64,000 nt of DNA from the NCBI GenBank assembly GCA_028279515.1, contig JANQNQ010000008.1, positions 620,001-684,000 of the forward strand, read 5' to 3'. The notes under the pieces were generated by a model, which was not told the DNA's origin, searched no databases, and saw only the letters and a program-made list of their open reading frames with translations. Shown here one piece after another: positions 9,031 through 17,800 of the stretch (position 1 is its first letter; every line of letters begins with the position of its first letter). Position numbers and translations under genes: made by a program. The DNA comes from Flavobacteriaceae bacterium. Its GTDB lineage: Bacteria; Bacteroidota; Bacteroidia; Flavobacteriales; Flavobacteriaceae.

Positions 9031-9978
9031 TCATTTTGTGTAGGCATCGTAAACGGCCTGGGTTATCATAATATCTTGTACGGCGACTCCGGTAAGGTCA
9101 ACAACCGAGATTTGGTTTTCGTCGGTGCGTTGCAGTGCAGGGTTTTGTATGGCGGTGCCAAGCTCTACAATCTTTTCTTCAGCCAAGATGCCAGCTTTGG
9201 TCGCTTGGAAGATCTCTCCTCTACTTTTGCTCTGCGGAAGGCTATCTGCTATCACAAGATCTGCCATTGCCAAAATTTCAGCATCCAGTTCTTGCTTTTC
9301 AGAAGTGTCTGACCCCATGGCAGTAATATGTGTTCCAGGGCGAATGTCTTTAGCTTGAAGTAACGGTGTCGTAGAAGGTGTAGTGGTCACAATAAGATTG
9401 CAATGGGCGGCAACTTCTGCAGGGCTTGAAGCCATGTTGATTTCATACGGCGCTCCCATGGATTGAATAAAATCCTTCATCTTTTCTTTTGAGCGCCCGT
9501 AAACCCAAACGTTTGTACATGAAGTAACCTTTTTAAGATACGCTAATTGCAGTTTAGCTTGTATACCCGTGCCAATAATGCCAATAGCGGCTACCGTTTT
9601 AGGAGCAAAGTACTTGGCAGCCAAGGTTCCTGCGGCAGCAGTGCGAATGTCGGTCAAGTATCCTTCATCCAACAGTACAGCGACCGATTGTCCTGTCTTT
9701 TGATTGAAGAGTAGCATCATTCCTTGACTAGAGGCGATGCCCAGTTTCGGGTTGTCATAGAATCCCGAAGCGATCTTGATACAATAGTAAGGGTCGTTCT
9801 TTATGTAGCCATACTTGATATGTACATCCCCTGGTGGTTGTTCAAAGAGCAATTCGGCTACAGGTGGTACGACCGTGTTTCCATTGCTGTATTGAATAAA
9901 ACCATGTTCCATAGCGGCTACCACATCGATGTTTCCCAAGACCGATTTTATGGCTTCCAATCCGATGATCGTTGTCAT
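9031..9978 (-). CDS. Ornithine cyclodeaminase/mu-crystallin family NAD(P) enzyme (EutC/iminosuccinate-reductase-like)
   Basis: This protein of 315 aa is the first gene of the operon. The Rossmann motif is GIIGTGIQAKLQLAYL (about residue 130), and KIASGFYDNPKLG together with LLDEGYLTDIRTAAAG match the catalytic and substrate-binding parts of the family. The family includes ornithine cyclodeaminase, EutC and BhcD iminosuccinate reductase. Pairing with an EutB-like dehydratase in one operon favours a reductase acting on an imine released by the dehydratase over true ornithine cyclodeamination. The ATG at 9978 is supported by the family N-terminus. Confidence 0.8.
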   Translation of the reverse strand: MTTIIGLEAIKSVLGNIDVVAAMEHGFIQYSNGNTVVPPVAELLFEQPPGDVHIKYGYIKNDPYYCIKIASGFYDNPKLGIASSQGMMLLFNQKTGQSVAVLLDEGYLTDIRTAAAGTLAAKYFAPKTVAAIGIIGTGIQAKLQLAYLKKVTSCTNVWVYGRSKEKMKDFIQSMGAPYEINMASSPAEVAAHCNLIVTTTPSTTPLLQAKDIRPGTHITAMGSDTSEKQELDAEILAMADLVIADSLPQSKSRGEIFQATKAGILAEEKIVELGTAIQNPALQRTDENQISVVDLTGVAVQDIMITQAVYDAYTK

Positions 9979-10024
9979 GTGTTTTTCTTTTTAATTGACG
10001 TTTACAAAAAGCGGTAAAACAAAA

Positions 10025-10070
10025 ACCTCCGCATACCAAACCTGTCAAGCAGATTAAGGTATACGGAGGT
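10025..10070 (-). terminator. Hairpin with T run: terminator of the CoA-transferase gene or leader attenuator of the EutC-like operon
   Basis: On the minus strand, ACCTCCGTATACC and GGTATGCGGAGGT form a 13-bp stem with one wobble pair around a 20-nt loop, followed by TTTTTGTTTT. It lies about 130 nt after the stop codon at 10198 and 47 nt before the ATG at 9978. A short upstream segment (ACGGA...TCCGT) could pair with the 5' arm, giving a weak alternative fold. Confidence 0.7.
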
Positions 10071-10160
10071 TTCCGTAAGAACTTCACCTATTTTCCCTAT
10101 TTCTTCCTTAATGCTGAAAAATAAATGAGCGACCCAATGATCACGTACGTTCTTCTAACA

Positions 10161-10194
10161 CAAATATATAGAAGATTTTTTTATTTGATAGCAA
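10161..10194 (-). promoter_or_regulatory. Candidate Bacteroidota promoter for the EutC-thrC-kinase-EutB operon
   Basis: The minus strand carries TATATTTG (10168-10161), a match to the -7 element TAnnTTTG, with a TTG about 23 bp upstream. If it is used, the hairpin at 10025-10070 would lie inside the 5' leader. Confidence 0.35.
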
Positions 10195-10197
10195 GTT

Positions 10198-11478
10198 CTA
10201 ATGAAATCGCTCATAAGCGGCACGTTCTAACATTTCGCGATGATCGGGATGTGCGATAGAGGTCAAAGCTTTTGCGCGTTCTTTCAAACTTTTTCCAAAT
10301 AAATTGACCACGCCATACTCGGTCACTACATAATGCACATGCGCTCTCGTAGTGGTAACACTGGCGCCTTCCTTTAAAAAGGGTGTGATCTTAGAGATTC
10401 CTTTTTTAGTGGTAGAAGGCATGGCAAAAATGGGTTTGCCATTTTCAGAGAGCGAAGCCCCCCGAATAAAGTCCATTTGACCACCGACACCCGAATATTG
10501 GTATTTGCCGATTGAATCAGCACACACTTGTCCGGTGATATCGATTTCGATGGCACTGTTGATGGCTGTCACTTTGGGATTCAACTTAATCAAAGAAGTA
10601 TCATTGGTATATCCGGCTTCTTTAAAGTGAACGATCGGATTATCGTCGACAAAGTCGTATAGCTTCCGCGAACCAACGGCAAAGCAGGTAACGATTTTTC
10701 CGGTTTTGAGTTCTTTTTCTTCTCCATTGATGATGCCTTTCTCTACAAGTGGAAGGATTCCGTCAGAAAACATTTCGGTATGAATGCCCAGTCGTTTGTG
10801 ATTGTTCAAATTATGCAGCACCGCATTCGGGATGTTTCCAATACCCATTTGCAAAGTAGCTCCGTCATCAACCAGAGCAGCAACATGCTCCCCAATTTTA
10901 GATTCAATGGCTGAAGGAATTCCCAAAGGGGAAGCATGAATTGGCGTATCGACTTCAACAGCCAGATCGATCTTACTGACATGAATGATACCATCGCCAT
11001 GTGTTCTCGGTACCTGCGGATTCACCAAGGCAATGACCTTTTTGGCTTTTTGTATCGCCGGAATGGTAATGTCGACCGAAACACCCAGCGAGCAATACCC
11101 ATGCTTGTCTGGTGGCGACACCTGAATAAAGGCCATATCCAACGGATAGATTCCTTTTCGAAACAACCAGTGGATCTCGCTCAAAAAGATCGGAATATAG
11201 TCACCGTTATTGGTATTGACTCCTTTTCTGACGTTGTCTCCTACAAAACAACTAACCAACTTAAAGGCTTCGCTATACGGAGCCTCTAAATACTTGGCTT
11301 GGCCATGGGTGTGAATCTGGATGATTTCGACGTTCTTCAATTCTTGATGACGATCACAAAGACCATCGATCAACAAGTTTGGTGTCATAGCAGCCCCTTG
11401 AACAAATACTTTGTCATGGGACTTCACGATGGCAACGGCCTCTTGGGCGGTCGCTATTTTTAATGTATTTGTATACAT
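10198..11478 (-). CDS. Acetyl-CoA hydrolase/4-hydroxybutyrate CoA-transferase family protein
   Basis: This protein of 426 aa starts at the ATG at 11478 (MYTNTLKIATAQEAVAIV). The open frame continues upstream to 11634, but that part is repeat-rich spacer and has no family similarity. QMGIGNIPNAVL, the catalytic Glu in HTEMFSDG and the CoA-binding GVGGQMDFIRGA are family hallmarks. These enzymes move CoA between acetyl-CoA and organic acids such as butyrate, succinate or 4-hydroxybutyrate, or hydrolyse acetyl-CoA. The gene is isolated from the operon downstream by a hairpin. The exact substrate is not decidable. Confidence 0.87.
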   Translation of the reverse strand: MYTNTLKIATAQEAVAIVKSHDKVFVQGAAMTPNLLIDGLCDRHQELKNVEIIQIHTHGQAKYLEAPYSEAFKLVSCFVGDNVRKGVNTNNGDYIPIFLSEIHWLFRKGIYPLDMAFIQVSPPDKHGYCSLGVSVDITIPAIQKAKKVIALVNPQVPRTHGDGIIHVSKIDLAVEVDTPIHASPLGIPSAIESKIGEHVAALVDDGATLQMGIGNIPNAVLHNLNNHKRLGIHTEMFSDGILPLVEKGIINGEEKELKTGKIVTCFAVGSRKLYDFVDDNPIVHFKEAGYTNDTSLIKLNPKVTAINSAIEIDITGQVCADSIGKYQYSGVGGQMDFIRGASLSENGKPIFAMPSTTKKGISKITPFLKEGASVTTTRAHVHYVVTEYGVVNLFGKSLKERAKALTSIAHPDHREMLERAAYERFH

Positions 11479-11810
11479 CTTACTAGGATTAAATTTTAGG
11501 CAAAGGTGGGGTGGAAAGTGTGTTGATAAAATGACGATGGTCATGAAAAAAGCAGAAAGAATTCCTGCGTAGGCAGGAATCCCAATGTTGAATTTTGAAT
11601 GCTGGATTTTGAATGATACCTTCTCGATACTCAATACTTTGTACTTAATACTGCAAATTACTTCCCCTCTAGAAAGAGGGGATTAAGGGGTGTGTGAAAC
11701 AAGGCTTTGATCAATCGGCCTAAACCAGCATTTAGGAAAAGACCAAAAGATTCCTGCCTTTCTTCTACGCTATGGCTTCGAAGAACGAAGGCGCAGGAAT
11801 GACAATAAAA
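11479..11810. repeat. Repeat-rich intercassette spacer
   Basis: No credible gene is present. The spacer holds a dRS3-like palindrome at 11561-11580, the long direct-repeat unit at 11664-11758, and a second palindrome (ATTCCTGCC ... GCGCAGGAAT, 11750-11800) whose centre is expanded by about 30 bp containing its own inverted repeat. Short words such as AATGTTGAATTTTGAATG also recur in the other spacers. Confidence 0.75.
11664..11758. repeat. Long direct repeat, copy A1
   Basis: This unit of about 95 bp begins CCCCTCTAGAAAGAGGGG and ends at the start of a dRS3-like palindrome. By eye it matches 23372-23466 with two mismatches. The pair flanks the whole L1-R1-R2 cassette. Confidence 0.85.
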
Positions 11811-11880
11811 AAGAAAACCCCGAAGCACTATTGCCTCAGGGTTAAGCGAGCTTTATCACCCCTTCTCGATAAAGTCACTT
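11811..11880 (-). terminator. Double-hairpin 3' element of L1
   Basis: In the transcript, just past the L1 stop codon, a first hairpin ACTTTATC...GATAAAGC is followed by a second, 11-bp hairpin (AACCCTGAGGC / GCTTCGGGGTT) and a T-rich tract. The same two-hairpin order is found after all five giant LRR genes. Confidence 0.85.
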
Positions 11881-11895
11881 TTTCCTAACTAAATG

Positions 11896-14800
11896 TTATG
11901 GCAATTGCTGTGCTATCTTATAAAATACAGAGTTAAAGATCTGATTGCTCGGATGGGCCAAAATGTTGTCTTTGATGAACAGCAACTCGTTTCCAGCGTT
12001 GAGGAAGATGACCTCGCCGTCCATATTCACATCGGCATCGTAGTACCCCTGTGGTTTATAGAATACCGAAGCTCCAAACGGACTCTCTACGGCAGAGACG
12101 TCTAAGACGGTCTGTTTGATGTCTACCGATTCGGCACCAGTATTCAAGAAGACGATCTCACCATCAGCATTGGCATCTCCAGCCCACATTCCGGCAATAC
12201 CTGAAGGCATTCCTGCGGTAGTTTGGGCATTGGCTCCATAGGTGATCTGACTACTTGCGTCAGTGAAATCAACTGTTGTTGATACCGTATTTAGCGAGAT
12301 AGCCGCTGCAGTCATGATTCCCAAGTGGTTTCTGTGCTTGATAACTACGTAGTACTGGCCAGGTGAAGCAGGGAAGGTAAGTGGCGTTACCAAGTCGTCA
12401 TTTGTCGATACAATGTCACCGTCTCTTTGCAAAACGGCTGATTGCCCTGCAACTACAACCGTTTGATCTGTAGCATCTCGTAGTTCTACCCAGACCCAGT
12501 CGACCATCGAGTTTGAACCTTGGTTATCAAAACCAACAGTTTCAGTTATAGTGGCTCCGTCGCCGAAAGGTGTCTGGGAACTGATATAGCCATTAGACCT
12601 TAAATCATCGCGCATCAGGTTTTCTTCACCTGTATATGGGTTAACCGAAGCTCCTTGTAAATATACTTTTGGAGCAACTACAACATCACAACTTACATCA
12701 TTAAAGCTTGTTTGATTGTCAATTTGGGTCCAATTGGCAGTACTATAAGCCGCGTCATCCACCAAAATACAGGTTAGATTGTCGTTGAGTTCGGCTTCAA
12801 AACGGGTGATGTTGGTATTATTGCCATTTTTCATATTAAAATAGATTAATTCGGCAGCATCCATGTCTACGATTTCCAATAGGGGATTGGCACTAAGATC
12901 TATGCTTGTTATTTTGGAATTTTGGCCACTAAATTCCACCAGATTGGTATTGGTGCTCAAATCGATACTTGTAATATCACTCGACCCACAATTTAAATTA
13001 GTCAATGCTGTAAGCTCATCAACATCAAGCGTTGTCAATGGATTACTAAAAACATGTAGGACACTCAACGCTGTATTATTACTTACATCAATAGAAGTTA
13101 AATCATTGAAGTACACATATAGTTCTTCTAAGGCAATAGCACCATTGAGGTTGATACTGTTTAAAGAGCCAACACCTTCGTAGCATTCTACTTTTTTCAG
13201 GACACTGTTGGTGCTTAAGTCGAGGCTTGTCAAATTAGTTCTGTAGGCAATGAGTTCTTCTAATGCAGTAGCTCCATTCAAATTCAAGGTTGCGACATTG
13301 GATTCGTAAACCGAAAGTATTTTCAAAGCACTATTTGTACTTACATCTAAACTGGTCAAACCTGTTCTGTAGGCAATGAGCTCTTCTAATGCAGTAGCAC
13401 CATTTAAATTCAATGTTCCGACATTAGACTCGTAAACCGAAAGTATTTTCAAAGCGGTATTTGTGCTTACATCTAACTGACTCACATCTGTTCTGTAGGC
13501 AATGAGTTCTTCTAATGCTGTGGCACCATCAAGATCGATCGCATTGACTGGAGCTTCATAGCAGGAAACAATGCGAAGTGATGGGGTATTGCTAATATCC
13601 AGAGATGCATTTATCGACTGGTTAGCATGAAGTTCTTGTATTGTTGCGTGTCCACTTAAATCCAGATCCGTAATAAAATTTCCTGTTAGGGTTAGTATTT
13701 CTAAACTGGTAAAATCTTTTATTCCAGTTAGGTCACCAATTCCATAATTTGTAAGATCCAGATTAATGATTACCTCGATCGAGGAAGTCGGTACTTGGTT
13801 ATCGCTAGCAATATCATCATAACCAAGCGCATCTAATGCAGCTTCAAAAGCACTATCTGGGATGTAGGTATATCCACAATCCGTATTGTTGAAACTGGTC
13901 GTGTTGTCAATATTGGTCCAATTGGCGGTAGCATAGGCTTCATCATCTACGATAATACATGCTAGGCTATTGTTTTGCGCATCAAAACTTACAATATTGG
14001 TGTTGTTTCCATTGCGCAGGTCCAGATTTGTGAGATTATTGTTTCTCACGTTGATTTCTTCTAATGCAGACAATGCCCTAAGGTCTAAGTTTGTAAAAGA
14101 GTTGAAGGGAGCAATTAGCCTTGTCAAATTCGTGTTTTGCCCGAAGGTAATGCTGTTCATAAAATTGTTTCCAATATCAAGGTCTTCCAGCAATAGATTA
14201 TTGCTTATATCTAGGCTCGACACGTCGCTTTCTTCAATATCCAAAAACTCTAATAAAGTATTCGCGCTTACATCTAAGCTATTGAGTGCACACTCTTTTG
14301 CATTTAAATAGGTCAATGCTGTTAATGCGCTTACATCTATTGCATTCAATGAGTTGTCCGAGATGTTTATTTCGGAGAGCAGCACATTATTAGATAGGTT
14401 TATACTGGTGAACGCATTATCAGAGACATTCAAGATCGCTAGTGACGTAAACGCTTCTATTCCTGTAAAATCGGCAATGGCCTGAGAACGTACGTCTAGG
14501 GTGGTGACTACTTCAATCAACGAAGTGGGAACTTGTCCGTCACCACTGATATCATCATAGCCCAGAGCCTCCAAAGCGGCTTCAAAGTTACGGTCTGGGA
14601 TGGCTGTATAATCGCAATACGTGTCACTAAATACATTAGCTGCGACTCCGTTGATAGCATACGACCAATTTGCCAATGTATACGCCTTGTCATCCACCAA
14701 AATACAGTTTAAGTCGCCATTGCCAATTGTATTCAGATCTGTAAAGTTTAGATAATTGCCATTTTGGAGGTTCAACGACTTCAAATTATTCGTTGCGGCA

Positions 14801-17800
14801 TATAGCGAGGTGAGGGCAGGCAACCCACTAAAATCTAGATGCTCGATAACATTATTTATACATGTCAAGCTTTCTAGCAATAGATTGGCACTAAGATCCA
14901 AAGACACGATTTCGTTTTGATCAACATTTAAGTTCACAAGTGCCGAGAATTCTTCAATACCCGTCATGTCTATGATATCGGTACTGCTTACATCAAGATC
15001 CGTTATCACCTCGATCAAAGCTGTTGGCACCTGTCCGTCATTACTGATGTCGTCATAGCCTAAGGCTTCCAAGGCAGTTTCAAAATTGCTATCTGGAATA
15101 GCTGTGTAACGGCAATAGGTTTCGCTAAAGCTTACGCCAGCATCAACATTATTCCAGGTGTTCTCACTGTAGGTAACATTGTCTACCAGTATGCATGTTA
15201 GGTTTGGATTGTTGGTCACATTGATGTTTGCATTGGAAAGGTTTGTGTTAGCCCCATTTCTAAGATCAAGACGGGTGAGGGCATTGTCATTACAGGTCAG
15301 TGCTTCCAACAACGGATTGTTGCTGAAGTCCAAACGTTCTATACTGTTGTTGTCTATATAGGCTTCCTCTAACAAGGCATTATTGCTGAAATCTAATGCG
15401 GTCAACTGGTTTTGGAAGAGATCGATGCTCGTTATGTTGGTATTGTTGCTCAAATCGAGTGCATTCAGTTGATTTCCGTAAAGCACCAAATTTACCAATA
15501 CCGTATTGTTCGAAAGATCGATCGAGGTTAGAAAGTTGCTATCGACCGAAAGACTCCTTAAAGCTGTATTGGTACTGACGTCCAAAGCCGTCAAAGAACA
15601 CACATTGGCACTGAGCGTTTCAAGCAGTAGATTATTGCTGAGATCGATGGTTCCCAATGCATTTTCTGAACAATCCAGGGTAACCAAAGCCGTAAAGTCT
15701 TCAATTCCAGTAAGGTCTGTGATGGTGCTGTTGCTTACGTCTAGAGAGGTAACCACCTCAATCAGTGTCGTTGGCACTTGCCCATCTCCAGAGATATCAT
15801 CATAGCCTAAGGCTTCCAATGCAGACTCGAAATTGGAGTCTGGGATTAGCGTGTATCTACAAGACTGCTCGTTAAATATCACGCCAGAATCAATGTTGGT
15901 CCAATTGTTTGTGCTATAGGTGGCATCATCTACAAGAACACAGTTCAAATCGGTGTTGCCAGTAAGGTTAATATTGGTGATGCTGGTGTTGTTTCCATTT
16001 TTGATATTGAAGTCAGTTAAGGTATTGTTGGCAAAGGTTACGACTTGTAAGTTTACATTATTCACCAAGTCCATGGTAGAGATTGAATTGTTTTGAGCAA
16101 AAAGATTCTCCAATGCAGTATTGTTCGAAAGGTCAATGCTAGTGATTGCATTGTCTCTAAAGCTCATGGCGCGCAACACAGCATTATTGGTTAGGTCCAG
16201 AGTGCTGATGTTATTGAAATGACACCATAATTGTTCTAGCGCAGTATTATTGCTGACATCTAAGGCAGACAATTGATTGTTGCGACAATACAATGACGTT
16301 AGATTTGTATTGGTGGTGACATCCAATGAGGTTAAGTTATTGTATTGGCATCTCAAGATTCTTAACTGCGAAATATTACTTAGGTCTACTGTGACTACGG
16401 TATTGTTTTCAAAATCTAATACCTCTAGTGCTGTAAAGTCTTCAATTCCAATCAAGCTTGAAATATTCTGATTGCTAACATTCAAACTGGTCACACTTTC
16501 GATAAGCGCTGTCGGAACCTGCCCGTCTCCCGAGATATCATCATACCCCAAAGTTTCTAAGGCAGCTTCAAAATTTGCATCTGGAATGGTTGTATAGACA
16601 CAATAGGTGTCACTAAAGACCAAGCCAGTATCTACCTCGGTCCAATTGGTGGTGCTATAAACAGCGTCGTCTACTAAAGCACATGCTAAATTGGGATTGT
16701 TCGTTGTTCTAAACGTAGTTATGAGGTCATTACTGCCACTACGAATGTCTAAATTTTCTAAAATACAATTCAAGGCCGTAAGCTTTTCCAATGCCGTTTG
16801 AGCACTCAAATCTAAGCTTGTGATATTGGTTTCGCTTATGTTGATGGTTCTTAATAGTGTATTGTTTGATAAGTCAAGGTCAGCAATATTGGAGCTTTCT
16901 ATAGTTAAAACGTTAAGTGCCGGGTTATTGCTCAGATCAAGTGTTGAAAGGACGGTATTACTTAACCATAATGATTCTAATACGGTGTTTTGAGTTACAT
17001 CTACAACACTTAGTCCAGCGTTATTAAAAGCACGAATAGACTCTAACATCGTATTATTTGTCGTATTTAATGCACTCAATTGATTGTCTGATATGTTAAG
17101 TGTGGCAAGCGCTGTATTGTTGGAGAGATCGATCACTTTAATCGCGTTTCTCTGTACCTTTAGCGTTTCTAACATCAAATTGGCCGACACATCCAAACTC
17201 GTAAGGTTATTATCGCTACAGTCCAAAGTGGTCAAGGCGGTAAAGGCTTCGATTCCTGTGAGATCAGAGATGCCTTCTTCTGAAACATTGAGATTTGTAA
17301 CCACTTCAATCTGAGCAGTCGGTACTTGTCCATCCCCTGAAATATCATCATGGCCCAATGCTTCTAAACGTGCTTCAAAATTGGCATCAGGGATTGCTGT
17401 GTATTCAATCACTGCGAGGGTTGCACTATCAGACATTTCTGCCTCATTACAGGGATTGCTGATCAGGCAGCTGTACTGATACCCATCGTATGTAGCTGGT
17501 GTATTCTGAATTGTCAAGGTGTTGGTCAATGCACCTGAGTAAATGGTATCGTCAAAAATCGGTGTGAAACTCACTCCATCTGTAGAAGCAAACCATTGAT
17601 AGGTGTTCGCATTGGAGGCATCTGCTACAAACTGTGCAGTAGCGTCTACTGCAATGGCCGTATCGGTGGGTTGTGTGGTAAAGGTCACAGGGTCGCAACA
17701 GTTTATTTGAGTACTCATCGGAGTGATTCCGCATCCCACAGATTGTGTAAAAATACCCATGACAAAGTTTGCCCCGTCAATATCATTCTGATCCAGACTA

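Noticed and set aside
9842-10087. GTG-started frame as a leader peptide of the EutC-like operon
   Set aside because: It runs far into the next gene, has no run of regulatory amino acids such as Thr or Ile, and has no supported start.
11479-11634. N-terminal extension of the CoA-transferase gene by 52 codons
   Set aside because: The extension is read from repeat spacer DNA and includes a dRS3-like palindrome; the family N-terminus begins at 11478.
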